Part shown: positions 34,303-42,968 of the stretch, piece by piece
Position numbering within the stretch: the first letter of the stretch is position 1
Layout of the letters: each line of letters begins with the position of its first letter
NCBI GenBank assembly: GCA_964567745.1
Contig: CAZMNY010000004.1
Coordinates: forward strand, 124,001 to 188,000
Direction of reading: 5' to 3'
Origin: CAZMNY01 sp964567745
Lineage (GTDB): Bacteria; Planctomycetota; Planctomycetia; Pirellulales; Pirellulaceae
Length of the DNA stretch: 64,000 bases
The notes under the pieces: generated by a model
The model's input: only the letters and a program-made list of their open reading frames with translations
Told to the model about the DNA's origin: nothing
The model's database searches: none
Program-made: the position numbers and the translations under genes

Positions 34303-35025
34303 TCAATTGGCCCCGTCGATGTCGCGAGCCGCATGGGCGAAATTGAGAAGTGAAGCGAAGGAATGAACGCGGAGCTTCTTCATGATTCGAGCTCGACGGT
34401 CTTCGACCGTTCGAATGCTAACGTCAAGCCGCTTCGCAACGGCCTTGTTGGGAAGTCCCTTGACGACCAATTCCAAAACGGCATTTTCCGTTTCGTTGAG
34501 TTCGGCGAGTCGATTGATGATTTCCGCGTTCCGGCGGTCTTCATCGCACCACTCGCGTGAGAGATCCAGTCCGCGCTGAATCGCATCCCACAGACCTTGT
34601 TGCTCACACGGCTTCGTCAAAACCGTCACCGCACCCGCTCGCATGGCCAACACCGTCCCGCGCACATCAATGTATGCAGAGATAATGACGATAGGCAGCC
34701 GAGCAGACGATTCAGCCAGGTGCTTTTGCAACTCAAGGCCGCTCATCCCGGGCATGCGTAGATCGGTGACCAGGCAGCCTCGTGCGCTCGAATCGAGCGA
34801 ATCGATAAAGTCGTCTGCACAATCGAACGCTTGGACGTTGACATCCATCGCGCCGACCAATGCGCAAACCGATTCGCGCGCGTCCGCGTCGTCATCAACG
34901 ACGTACACCGTAAGTTGATGCGGATCGGTGCCGCCCGTCGCCGCGAGTTGACGGTCCGTTGTTGCTGTCCGGTGAGAGAATCGTGGCCTCTCAGTTCGTT
35001 GCCTATCCCAAGACTTATCAAGCAT
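34303..35025 (-). CDS. FixJ-type response regulator with LuxR helix-turn-helix
   Basis: A two-domain regulator of 240 residues from ATG 35025. The receiver domain starts at V-Y-V-V-D-D-D-A-D-A-R with phospho-acceptor D in L-V-T-D-L-R-M-P-G-M-S-G and lysine in V-L-T-K-P. The C-terminal LuxR-type domain reads N-K-A-V-A-K-R-L-D-V-S-I-R-T-V-E-D-R-R-A-R-I-M-K-K-L. This arrangement is the FixJ family. Together with the nearby kinase carrying a FixL-like H-box it may form a FixL/FixJ-like pair, although the genes are on opposite strands. The longer frame to 35076 adds 17 residues unlike the family. Confidence 0.88.
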   Translation of the reverse strand: MLDKSWDRQRTERPRFSHRTATTDRQLAATGGTDPHQLTVYVVDDDADARESVCALVGAMDVNVQAFDCADDFIDSLDSSARGCLVTDLRMPGMSGLELQKHLAESSARLPIVIISAYIDVRGTVLAMRAGAVTVLTKPCEQQGLWDAIQRGLDLSREWCDEDRRNAEIINRLAELNETENAVLELVVKGLPNKAVAKRLDVSIRTVEDRRARIMKKLRVHSFASLLNFAHAARDIDGAN

Positions 35026-35163
35026 CAGGTTTTGCCTCACAAATGTCCTGCAACTGCGACGAATGCACGCGAACATCGCGCCTCAACAAGGACGGTCGTG
35101 ACGGCGACGCCGTGCGAATCCGAACATCCTTGCGTAACGATGTTATCGTCAACAATAATCTTG

Positions 35164-35230
35164 TTTATTGAATATTCATTGCGCGGTCGGCCTGTGGATC
35201 CCCGTTTCTGCTTTACCCAGATTCAATAAA
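35164..35230. repeat. Separated 10-bp inverted repeat in an AT-rich gap
   Basis: TTTATTGAAT at 35164-35173 and ATTCAATAAA at 35221-35230 are perfect inverted copies separated by 47 bases, in the only AT-rich patch of the region, upstream of the gene at 35306. This could be an operator pair or a large hairpin. Confidence 0.5.
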
Positions 35231-35305
35231 GTGCCCACAGTTGCAAGAGTTCGGCTCGGACGCGCCGCATGCCCGTAAAACACCTAGCAAGCCGGAAGGT
35301 CGGTC

Positions 35306-37243
35306 ATGAACACAATAATTAGGTTTCATCGTTTCGCTGTCACCTCCTTGCTGGCTGCCGCGCTGGCAACTCACTTGCCCGAGCCAGTGATTGCGGAAGT
35401 TGGCGACCCCCAGATCAAGACGGATCATCCCTGGTATCCAGGTGAGCTGGCTTTCTCGACGTTCGATCGCCTTTTTGCGACACAAGCGGAAGCGTACGAA
35501 CGGGCGACCGGAGTGCGAGTTGAGACGGACGAGCAGAAAGCACTGGCGGCTTGGTATTGGCGAAACACCCATTACTGGCACGGCGAGGCGGGCCGGCGCG
35601 ATCTGTGGGGCGAAGGCGTCAACAAGGGGAAGGACTTGCGACTGCGCGAGTATTGGAACGGCTTGTTTGGCTACGGCTTCGGACTGTGCGGCACAACGCA
35701 TTCGCAATGGACGGCTGAGTTTGAACACCTTCTGGGGCACGGGCGAAGTCGTGGCGTCGGCGCCGCGGGGCACAACGCGTTCGAGGTGTTCCTACGCGGA
35801 GGCGCATACGGCGAGAAAGGCAAATGGGCTCTTCTCGACCACGATCTCTCAACGGTCATCTTCAGCGAGTCGGGCGATCGACTGTTGGGCCTGGGCGAAT
35901 TGCAAGACGATGTTGGCCGCTGGATTCGCCGCGACTATCTGCCGAAACGGCAACAGGGATGGTTGGTTTGCGGTCTGCACCCTGGCGACGGAAACTCGTA
36001 TCGCAAGTATGCGGTGGCCGAATATCTGGCGGGCTACGCCGGTCCTTCGCCGATGGTTCACTTGCGCCGAGGTGAGAGGATGAGGCGGTATTTCAAGCCG
36101 GGTCTAGCCGACGGCAAGACGTTTGTCTTTTGGGGACGGAACTACAACACGAACCAAATTCCAGGCCCTGAGCGTTCACGCACTTGGGTCAATCAGCCTG
36201 AGCGAATGCACGGTTCGACGTCGGGCACGCCTCACCGCGACGGCCAGGTTCGATTCGCGAATGTCGAGTACGTCTATCGGCCCAATTTCTCAAACGGCGA
36301 TTATCGCGAAGGCGTTGCAGAGGAAGACGCGGATCATGTGGTGTTCAGTTTCCAGACGCCTTATGTTATCGGAGCGACGCCGCCCAACAACGATACATGG
36401 GGCATCTACGACGACGGTTGCCGCAACGGACTTGTCATTAAGGGCCGTGCCGAATGCGACGTCTCGATTTCACTGAATGCAGGCCGAACTTGGCTCGCCA
36501 CACAGAGATTTTCCGACGGCATCGATCTCACGGACTTCGCCAAAGGGCATTCGCAATACTGGCTGAAGTTCTCGGCGGGACGTAAACAACTCGAGACGGC
36601 CAACTTGCAAATCACGACCGTCTGCCAGGCCAACGCCGCTGTGTTGCCTAGGCTAAAAGACAACGGCTCGACCGTTCGATACGAGGCGTCGGGCAAGACT
36701 GTCTATTCGATGGGTCCCGAGCTCGCCTTGGCAAAGACGTTTGTCAGCCAAGGCGGATTCAACAGCAAAGCCGTCACGCTTTCGCCCCACAGCAAACGAC
36801 GCGCAATGGAGATTCATGCAAGCGGCCATGTCGCCTCCGGCAGCCCGCCCAATGCGGCAGTTCGTTATCAAATCGAATACCGGCTCGGACCAGACAAGCC
36901 GTGGCGCTCCATCGTCAAAGACTGGTCTATTCCCAGGAGGGGCGACGAGCCAAACGACTTCTGGTCGCAGAGTTTCTGCTACGCCGCGGCGAGTATCAAA
37001 CCGACGCCGGGCGACCAGATCGACGTCCGATTTCGCAACGATGGCGGTAAACGCTACCTTCGAGCGGAGGCGCATCTTGTATTGGCCCCGAACAAGCCTG
37101 ACCCGCTGAAAGTCACATACGATTGGACGGACCGAAACGGCCGACATCGCGAATCACGCCAATTCTCCTCGGGCGGCGAGTGGAAATTGGCCACAGGCAC
37201 TCAAGTCGAGACCCACTGGGTTGAATTTGAGCCGGTTCCCTAG
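35306..37243 (+). CDS. Secreted transglutaminase-like protein
   Basis: A 645-residue protein with a signal peptide (about 1-30; V-I-A-E-V). The N-terminal region looks like a transglutaminase/protease fold: cysteine in G-L-C-G-T-T-H-S-Q-W near residue 130, histidine in G-H-N-A-F-E-V-F-L near 154 and aspartate in W-A-L-L-D-H-D near 172, in the usual Cys-His-Asp order. The C-terminal 400 residues are beta-rich and may be binding modules. The function is not known; such planctomycete proteins may act on peptides or cell-wall material. It stands alone, with non-coding DNA on both sides. Confidence 0.78.
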   Translation: MNTIIRFHRFAVTSLLAAALATHLPEPVIAEVGDPQIKTDHPWYPGELAFSTFDRLFATQAEAYERATGVRVETDEQKALAAWYWRNTHYWHGEAGRRDLWGEGVNKGKDLRLREYWNGLFGYGFGLCGTTHSQWTAEFEHLLGHGRSRGVGAAGHNAFEVFLRGGAYGEKGKWALLDHDLSTVIFSESGDRLLGLGELQDDVGRWIRRDYLPKRQQGWLVCGLHPGDGNSYRKYAVAEYLAGYAGPSPMVHLRRGERMRRYFKPGLADGKTFVFWGRNYNTNQIPGPERSRTWVNQPERMHGSTSGTPHRDGQVRFANVEYVYRPNFSNGDYREGVAEEDADHVVFSFQTPYVIGATPPNNDTWGIYDDGCRNGLVIKGRAECDVSISLNAGRTWLATQRFSDGIDLTDFAKGHSQYWLKFSAGRKQLETANLQITTVCQANAAVLPRLKDNGSTVRYEASGKTVYSMGPELALAKTFVSQGGFNSKAVTLSPHSKRRAMEIHASGHVASGSPPNAAVRYQIEYRLGPDKPWRSIVKDWSIPRRGDEPNDFWSQSFCYAAASIKPTPGDQIDVRFRNDGGKRYLRAEAHLVLAPNKPDPLKVTYDWTDRNGRHRESRQFSSGGEWKLATGTQVETHWVEFEPVP

Positions 37244-37261
37244 TTGCCAGCCTCATCACCT

Positions 37262-37290
37262 AACGAGCAAGCTCGTTAGGGACTGTCATT
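37262..37290. repeat. Short palindromic repeat aacgagcaagctcgtt with conserved flank
   Basis: The palindrome aacgagcaagctcgtt (37262-37277) is followed by agggactgtcatt. A related copy at 37660-37686 reads aacgagctcgtt followed by ggggtctgtcattt. Further copies are at 19104-19118 and 52453-52468. All lie between genes. Confidence 0.7.
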
Positions 37291-37307
37291 TACTCGGCAC
37301 TGAAAAC

Positions 37308-37416
37308 CTAGTGCAGCGTCAACACTAAGAATTAGGATCCCAGTGTTGGTATCGTACGCCGCCAAGTCAAGTTACGCCGAAGCCAACCCCCATTTTTAGA
37401 GTTGACGCGGCACTAG
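37308..37416. mobile_element. MITE-like inverted-repeat element 1
   Basis: Ends are ctagtgcagcgtcaac (37308-37323) and gttgacgcggcactag (37401-37416), inverted copies with one mismatch in 16. The 109-bp element has no coding capacity and resembles a miniature inverted-repeat element; the CTAG ends may mark a CTAG target duplication. It shares its right CTAG with element 2. Confidence 0.65.
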
Positions 37417-37520
37417 TGCTGCGTTACAGCTTGGAATTGGGATCGACAATTCGTTTGGTCAACGCCCGCCACGGCGAATCGGGTGCGCCACCCTAAAACC
37501 AAGGCGTAACGCAGCACTAG
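37413..37520. mobile_element. MITE-like inverted-repeat element 2, abutting element 1
   Basis: Terminal inverted repeats of 22 bases lie at 37413-37434 (ctagtgctgcgttac...) and 37499-37520 (...gtaacgcagcactag), differing at two positions. The element is 108 bp and non-coding. Its left CTAG (37413-37416) is also the right end of element 1. The ends of both elements share CTAGTGC. Confidence 0.7.
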
Positions 37521-37659
37521 GACGTTGCCCCAGGCTACGATGAGGTTGGCCTTCGGCCGACAGGTGCGCGGGGCGACGCGAATGGGCTGTTGGAAGCTGG
37601 AAAGGCCCGTTCGAATCTTCTCCCTTGGTCTCCAGGTTAGTGCTTAATCTCATTCACTA

Positions 37660-37686
37660 AACGAGCTCGTTGGGGTCTGTCATTTT
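37660..37686. repeat. Second copy of the acgagctcgt palindrome with gtctgtcatt flank
   Basis: aacgagctcgtt followed by ggggtctgtcatttt mirrors 37262-37290. Together with the two elements above it fills most of the 37244-38003 gap, in which no gene is seen. Confidence 0.6.
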
Positions 37687-37743
37687 ACACTTTGCACTCC
37701 CCACTTTGCGCTCCCCACTTGGCCCTGGCGTGTTTCGGCCTTG

Positions 37744-37767
37744 CCGCCGACCCTCATGCGTCGGCGG
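37744..37767. repeat. Palindrome with accctcatgcgtcgg core
   Basis: CCGCCGAC (37744-37751) and GTCGGCGG (37760-37767) pair perfectly around ccctcatgc. The core accctcaygcgtcgg is shared with the palindrome at 52516-52557, indicating a dispersed family. Confidence 0.6.
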
Positions 37768-38003
37768 AGGCGGACCGTTTTCGCTCGAGCGAGATGGCAA
37801 GGTTTGCCGGTTGTAGGGGTTTCTCCTGCCGTAACGATTCTAACTGTTGTCCGAGATGTGACGGACGAGCGGGTTAGTCGCAACGTTGGTTCCGGTTGTG
37901 ACGATAATTCTGTCCATACGGAAGATTCCAAAGGTGCGCAATCTTCCGGTTTTGCCATCTAACGTCTCGGCGTCGCTCGCCGCTTCGGGAATTCGGGAAC
38001 GAC

Positions 38004-39581
38004 ATGTTGAAAGCAACATTGCCGCGGCTGCTACTCGTCAGCGGCTGCCTAATCTTGAGTGGCTGCGCCGAGTTTCAAAACTGGCTACACAGCGGTTATC
38101 GAGTAGGCCCAAACTATGCGAAACCGGCCGCCCCGATCGCCGGACAGTGGATCGACTTCAATGATTCGCGCGTCATCAGCGAAACACTGGGCGTCGACCA
38201 CGCCGCCTGGTGGACGACCTTCGGCGATCCCACGCTCGATAACTTGATGCGAACCGCTTTTTCGGAAAACCTCACTCTCCGTGCCGCGAGCATGCGAGTA
38301 ATGGAAGCCCAGTCGCAGCGGGCGATCGCCGCCGGGCAGTTGATGCCGCAATTCCAAGAGGCGTTTGGACTGTACCAACACACGCAGGTCAGCAAAGCGG
38401 GTAACGCCTCGGGCATCCCCTCGCTGCCATTCCGCGCCTTCGACACATGGACGACCGGACTCAACGTCGGTTGGGAGATCGACATGTGGGGCCGCATCCG
38501 ACGCAACATTGAGAGCGCCGACGCCGACCTGGATGCGTCGGTGGAAGACTACGACGACGTGCTCGTTTGTCTACTCGCAGAAACCGCCGCTGCCTACACA
38601 GAAATGCGAGCGTTCGAGAGTCGTTTGGCCTACGCTCGCGCAAATGTCAAAGCGCAAGAGGGAAGTCTGTCGTTCGCCGAGGCGCGATTCAAAGGCGGCG
38701 CGGTGAGTAAGCTTGACGTCACCCAAGCGACTTCCAGTCTCGCCGAAACCAAAGCCCTGATCCCGGTGCTCGAGAAGGGAATGCGTCTGGCCAACAACCG
38801 TCTCTGTCTGCTCCTCGGTACTCCGCCTCGAGACTTGTACGCCGAGTTTGGCGAAGGGCGTATTCCGACCTCCAGCCCGGAAGTCATCGTCGGTATCCCC
38901 GCCGAGCTGTTGCGGCGGAGGCCCGACGTCAGACGAGCGGAACGGCAAGTAGCGGCGCAGAGCGCTCAGATCGGCGTGGCCGTCGCCGAATTGTTCCCCG
39001 CCTTCACGATCAACGGGTCGTTGAACTGGCAGTCCAAAAAGTTCGCGAACCTGTTTACGTCGGCTGCCAACGCCGGCAGTATCGGTCCCGCGTTCAACTG
39101 GAACGTCTTGCATTACGGCCGAATCCGCAACAACATCCAATTTCAAGACGCAAGATTTCAGGAACTGGCGATCAACTACCAGCAAACCGTTCTTAACGCC
39201 AACGTTGAAACCGAGGACGCCATCGTCTGTTTCCTCCAGTCACAACAACAGGCCAAGGCCCTTGGTGAAGCCGTTCAGGCGACGGTTGAATCCGTCGAGA
39301 TCGTCATGTCGCAATACCGCGAGGGTGCCGTTGACTTCAACCGAGTCTTCAACCTGCAAAGCGCGCTCGTTCAACAACAGGATCGCCTCGCGATAGCTGA
39401 AGCCGACGTCGCTTCAAGCCTGATCCGAATTTACAAATCACTCGGCGGCGGCTGGCAAATCCGGCTGCAACAACATTCTCCGTACGGACGGGGGCCCGAA
39501 GCTGACGATGCCGCCGCTCCGATGACGGACGAGGCGAATGGCCAAACGGAAGAAGCGGCAGGCGATGCATCCGCCGGCTAA
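38004..39581 (+). CDS. RND efflux outer-membrane factor, NodT/TolC family lipoprotein
   Basis: A 525-residue outer-membrane channel protein of the NodT subfamily. The lipobox is L-S-G-C-A (Cys20 or so). The family's opening block V-G-P-N-Y-A-K-P-A-A-P follows, then W-W-T-T-F-G-D-P-T-L-D-N-L, the two long coiled-coil repeats typical of TolC, and R-R-P-D-V-R-R-A-E-R in the middle. It forms the outer-membrane exit duct for an RND pump; the adaptor and pump genes lie downstream at 41535 and 42969. The C-terminus is acidic and low in complexity and stops at TAA 39579-39581, after which the same frame stays open for another 64 codons of similar composition (separate entry). Confidence 0.92.
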   Translation: MLKATLPRLLLVSGCLILSGCAEFQNWLHSGYRVGPNYAKPAAPIAGQWIDFNDSRVISETLGVDHAAWWTTFGDPTLDNLMRTAFSENLTLRAASMRVMEAQSQRAIAAGQLMPQFQEAFGLYQHTQVSKAGNASGIPSLPFRAFDTWTTGLNVGWEIDMWGRIRRNIESADADLDASVEDYDDVLVCLLAETAAAYTEMRAFESRLAYARANVKAQEGSLSFAEARFKGGAVSKLDVTQATSSLAETKALIPVLEKGMRLANNRLCLLLGTPPRDLYAEFGEGRIPTSSPEVIVGIPAELLRRRPDVRRAERQVAAQSAQIGVAVAELFPAFTINGSLNWQSKKFANLFTSAANAGSIGPAFNWNVLHYGRIRNNIQFQDARFQELAINYQQTVLNANVETEDAIVCFLQSQQQAKALGEAVQATVESVEIVMSQYREGAVDFNRVFNLQSALVQQQDRLAIAEADVASSLIRIYKSLGGGWQIRLQQHSPYGRGPEADDAAAPMTDEANGQTEEAAGDASAG

Positions 39582-39776
39582 ACGCAACCCGCCGAACCGG
39601 CCGATCGCGTTAAGCCAACCCAACCGGCCCCAATGGATGAGAAGAAGCCGGAACCGGCCCAGGACGAAGACGCCAAAGAAGCGAACCCGTCAAACGAAGC
39701 CAACACGACGGCCAACGACGGCGACGCGAACGGTGGCGGCACTGTTCGCGAATCGAGTTGGTTCTCACGGAACTAG
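39582..39776 (+). other. In-frame low-complexity continuation of the outer-membrane factor after its TAA
   Basis: Reading on in the same frame after TAA 39579-39581 gives 64 codons rich in P, E, D, N, K and T (T-Q-P-A-E-P-A-D-R-V-K..., ...E-A-N-P-S-N-E-A-N-T-T) to TAG 39774-39776. Its composition continues the acidic tail of the upstream protein, which suggests the stop is a recent nonsense change that shortened the tail. The rest of the gap to 39909 holds nothing I recognise. Confidence 0.55.
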
Positions 39777-39909
39777 CCGGACACTCCGACCAACAACTTA
39801 CTCGGCCCCTAACACGACGCCGCAATGCTTACGACGACTCGACGGTCGAAATCGACTGGGCATGGCGCGCATCAACTGACCATCAACGATGAAGAGTTTG
39901 GAGTCGGCC

Positions 39910-40413
39910 ATGAACATTCGACGCGTGGTGCTTGCGGGCCTTGCCTCATTGATAATTGCATCCTCTCTGACCGCAGGCGAGCCGGTTCGATACTCGCCGT
40001 TCACCTGGAGCTGGCCGAATTGCGTGGGCAAGTTCTGTCCCGATGACTTTTGCCCGAAACCGCTTCCGTGCGCGCGGGGCGTCAAATGTTTTCAGTGCCC
40101 CGATTACTGCGCTAAGCCCCTGCCCTGTTTCCTGCCCGGTAAGACGTCGTACGTTTGCGATGACTACTGCCGCAAATCCTTGCCGCCCACTTGTTGCGCG
40201 AGCGGCAAAGGGTTGACGTGTACGCAGAATTGCGAGGCCAAGTCGAAGTCGAGGTTGGTCGAGAAAGGTAACTCGGTGCCGAGCCGGATGGCCGCGTCAA
40301 ATGGGGAGCCAAAGACCAAGACGCGCACGGTCTCGCGACGAGCGGCAAAGAGTGAAAAGAGTGAGACGCCCAAACAAGCCACCTCGCTGCGTCTGATTCG
40401 TTTAACCAAGTAA
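39910..40413 (+). CDS. Secreted cysteine-rich protein with C-P-D-D-Y/F-C-x-K-P-L-P-C repeats
   Basis: A 167-residue protein from ATG 39910 (an upstream in-frame ATG lies at 39889). The signal peptide ends about A-S-S-L-T-A-G. Residues 35-100 hold repeated units C-P-D-D-F-C-P-K-P-L-P-C, C-P-D-Y-C-A-K-P-L-P-C and C-D-D-Y-C-R-K-S-L-P, with about 17 cysteines in all. The C-terminal 60 residues are basic and serine-rich. I cannot name a family. The cysteine pattern suggests disulfides or metal binding at the cell surface. It sits inside the RND efflux locus between the channel and adaptor genes, so a link to metal or drug efflux is possible but unproven. Confidence 0.7.
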   Translation: MNIRRVVLAGLASLIIASSLTAGEPVRYSPFTWSWPNCVGKFCPDDFCPKPLPCARGVKCFQCPDYCAKPLPCFLPGKTSYVCDDYCRKSLPPTCCASGKGLTCTQNCEAKSKSRLVEKGNSVPSRMAASNGEPKTKTRTVSRRAAKSEKSETPKQATSLRLIRLTK

Positions 40414-40457
40414 GAACGCGACGGCTCGGCCAGTCCGCCAGCGCGCCGATTCGCGGC

Positions 40458-41150
40458 TCAATTGTCCTTCTGCTCCTTGTGATGTTTGGGGATCTCGCTG
40501 ACCAGCCAGGCGACGAGCACCGCGATATAGAACTGGCCGACCACCGACTGCATCCAGGCGAGTGTCTGCACGATCGGAATGCGAGGCGTAATGTCGCCGA
40601 ATCCCAGCGTCGACATTGTGACAAAACTGAAGTAGACGAATTGCGAGAAACGGCCCTCGTTCGAAAAACCGTCGCTCGCAAAAAATGCACTGTCGTCAAA
40701 ATGGGCCAGTCCCCAATACGCGACGGCCCAAGCCAAGCCCAACAAAAGATAAGAGCTGATAGCGCCATAGATCGAATGAATCGTCGCCAAGTGCCGGCGA
40801 ATCACGGTAACCAAAATCATGACGGCCATCGTTAGAAAGAACGCGCCGTCGATCAAGCAGCTAATCAGCAACAAGAGCGGTGAATCAACGAACGCCGTGA
40901 CCCAACTGATCGGCGCGGCGACAAAGGCGACAACCAAGCCAAACAGAAGCAGCGGCTTGCTGCGCCGCGTGGCGACCGCGGCGGAAATCAAGACCGCGGT
41001 AAATCCAATTCGTAGAAGCCATGAAGCGAGCGGACCTGCTTCCGTCATCGGCGGCACAAGCAAAGTGAACACCAAAGCGACCAGCAAATAGACAAGCGCA
41101 TTCTTCTGCCTGGCGACGGAATTGACGTCGAGTTTCAAGGCGTCATTCAT
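40458..41150 (-). CDS. Two-TM-pore potassium channel family protein
   Basis: A 230-residue membrane protein with about five or six hydrophobic helices and a C-terminal ion channel pore (Ion_trans_2 type). The selectivity filter reads T-M-S-T-L-G-F-G-D-I-T-P, a variant of T-V-G-Y-G-D seen in several bacterial channels, followed by the inner helix G-Q-F-Y-I-A-V-L-V-A-W-L-V. There is no RCK/TrkA regulatory domain. It is transcribed opposite to the flanking RND genes, so it is probably independent of them. Confidence 0.85.
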   Translation of the reverse strand: MNDALKLDVNSVARQKNALVYLLVALVFTLLVPPMTEAGPLASWLLRIGFTAVLISAAVATRRSKPLLLFGLVVAFVAAPISWVTAFVDSPLLLLISCLIDGAFFLTMAVMILVTVIRRHLATIHSIYGAISSYLLLGLAWAVAYWGLAHFDDSAFFASDGFSNEGRFSQFVYFSFVTMSTLGFGDITPRIPIVQTLAWMQSVVGQFYIAVLVAWLVSEIPKHHKEQKDN

Positions 41151-41534
41151 GATTCGACCAACTCGCCACAGATAAGATTTTATTTGGCCCTACGATAACC
41201 GACTCACGAATCGCGGCGGCATCGTCTCCACCCACTTGCCTATCCCGACGACAGCTCGGGAAATCGGTCCAACAGGTGAGACATTTCTATCATGGCCGGG
41301 GATTTGATTCACCCACCGGCCGCCGCAAGCGTACTGCCGCTGGCAGCGACCTCGTCGCGTTAAGTGCAGCCGCAGAGGCACATAGCCATCGTTGCTGGGC
41401 AACTTGTGGCGACTGGCGAGACTGTTTACAACCCCCCTCGCGACGGATACGCTTAGGCGTCCATTCTTGCTGTGCGAGATCACCCAGGCGCGCAGCATTT
41501 CTTCGAGCCAAAAAGAAACCGCAGGGGTTCATTT
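41151..41534. other. Intergenic region before the RND adaptor
   Basis: About 380 bases. Frames here on both strands look like chance frames. The promoter of the adaptor-pump operon and of the divergent channel gene presumably lies here; no clear site was found. Confidence 0.4.
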
Positions 41535-42830
41535 GTGAATCTTCGTCGACACCACTCCACGCTTTTGTGCATGGCCATTGTCACTTTCGCCTGCCAACTT
41601 GGTTGCACGCCGCCTAACGAGTACCAAGCGCCTCCGCCTCCATCCGTCACGGTCGCCAAGCCAGTGCGGCAAGGCGTAACCAACTACTTGGAAGAAACCG
41701 GAACGACTGAATCAGTCGAATTGGTTTCGGTTCGCGCGCGGGTTAGCGGGTACCTCGAGAAGATCAATTTCACGGCGGGCAGGGACGTGAAGAAAGGCGA
41801 TGTGCTCTACGTAATTCAGCAGCGCGAGTACAAAGCGAAACTGGCCTCTGCAACGGCCGAGAAAAAATCGAAAGAGGTTGACCTGCGACTCGCCGAAATC
41901 GAACTCAAACGCGAACAAAAACTGCTTGCCGACAACGCGACGGCCCAAACGAAAGTCGATCAGGCCGAAGCCACTCGTGACGGCGCGGCGGCGGCGCTCG
42001 AAGCTGCAAACGCATCGCTCGACCAAGCCGCACTCGACTTGGAATACACCGAAGTCCGTTCGCCCATTGATGGGCGCGTTGGCAAGACGTTGGTCAAGAT
42101 CGGAAATTTGGTCGGCGGAAACGAAGCCACCCACCTCACGACGGTTATCAACTACGATCCCATTTATGTGAATTTCAATATTAGCGAACGCGCGTTGCTG
42201 AGGACCAGCAGGAGGTCGGCAAGAGCATCGGGTGGGAAGCCCGACCTCACCACGATCAAGGTTTACTTGCAGAGAGCTCTCGACAAAGGGTTCCCGTTTG
42301 AGGGCAACCTCGAATACGCCGACTTGGCCGTCGATCAAAGCACTGGAACGTTTCTCATACGCGGGATTTTCGCTAACCCTAACAGGGCAATCTTGCCCGG
42401 CTTGTTTGTCCGCGTCCGCGTTCCCATGCAAAACACGGACGACGCCATCCTTGTTCCTGAGCGAGCTTTGGGGGCGGACCAAGGCGGACGATTCGTGCTG
42501 ATCGTTGTCGACGACAACCTTGTGGAGAGAAGAAACGTCGAAGTCGGCACCAAGTACGAAGACATGGTTGTTGTCGAAGGCGGACTCAATGGCGACGAGT
42601 TGGTAATCACCGACGGAATTCAACGCTCCCGGCCCGGCGCCAAAGTGACGCCAAAAGAGACCCAGTTGAGTCAAGTCAAGGGATCGCTGGAGACGCCGAA
42701 TCCGGCCGGCAAAGCGCCTCCCGAACAAGGCGGTCCTGCTCCCGTCCCGCCTGCAAACGCCCTTGACCAGAAGAACGCCGACGAGAAAGGTGCCGTCCCG
42801 GAACGCGGGTCCGATTCGAATTCCAACTGA
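41535..42830 (+). CDS. RND efflux periplasmic adaptor (HlyD/AcrA family) lipoprotein
   Basis: A membrane fusion protein of 431 residues from GTG 41535, which has AGGGG seven bases upstream and opens with a lipoprotein signal (C-Q-L-G-C-T). Family features: V-R-A-R-V-S-G-Y-L-E-K-I-N-F at the start of the lipoyl domain, a coiled-coil hairpin (about 95-160), D-L-E-Y-T-E-V-R-S-P-I-D-G-R-V-G, and later V-P-E-R-A-L-G-A-D-Q-G-G. It links the RND pump to the outer-membrane channel. The C-terminus is proline/glutamate-rich. The RND pump gene starts 138 bases downstream. Confidence 0.92.
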   Translation: MNLRRHHSTLLCMAIVTFACQLGCTPPNEYQAPPPPSVTVAKPVRQGVTNYLEETGTTESVELVSVRARVSGYLEKINFTAGRDVKKGDVLYVIQQREYKAKLASATAEKKSKEVDLRLAEIELKREQKLLADNATAQTKVDQAEATRDGAAAALEAANASLDQAALDLEYTEVRSPIDGRVGKTLVKIGNLVGGNEATHLTTVINYDPIYVNFNISERALLRTSRRSARASGGKPDLTTIKVYLQRALDKGFPFEGNLEYADLAVDQSTGTFLIRGIFANPNRAILPGLFVRVRVPMQNTDDAILVPERALGADQGGRFVLIVVDDNLVERRNVEVGTKYEDMVVVEGGLNGDELVITDGIQRSRPGAKVTPKETQLSQVKGSLETPNPAGKAPPEQGGPAPVPPANALDQKNADEKGAVPERGSDSNSN

Positions 42831-42968
42831 GAACGGGTCGACGGCGGCGGCGAGACGATTGGCGAGCGTGTGTTGTCGGCGGCAAGTCGAATGGACATGC
42901 GCCGCGGACCGACGCGAACAGCAGAGTGCGTAAGACACTGAACCTCGAATTGGACACCGTACCAGATC

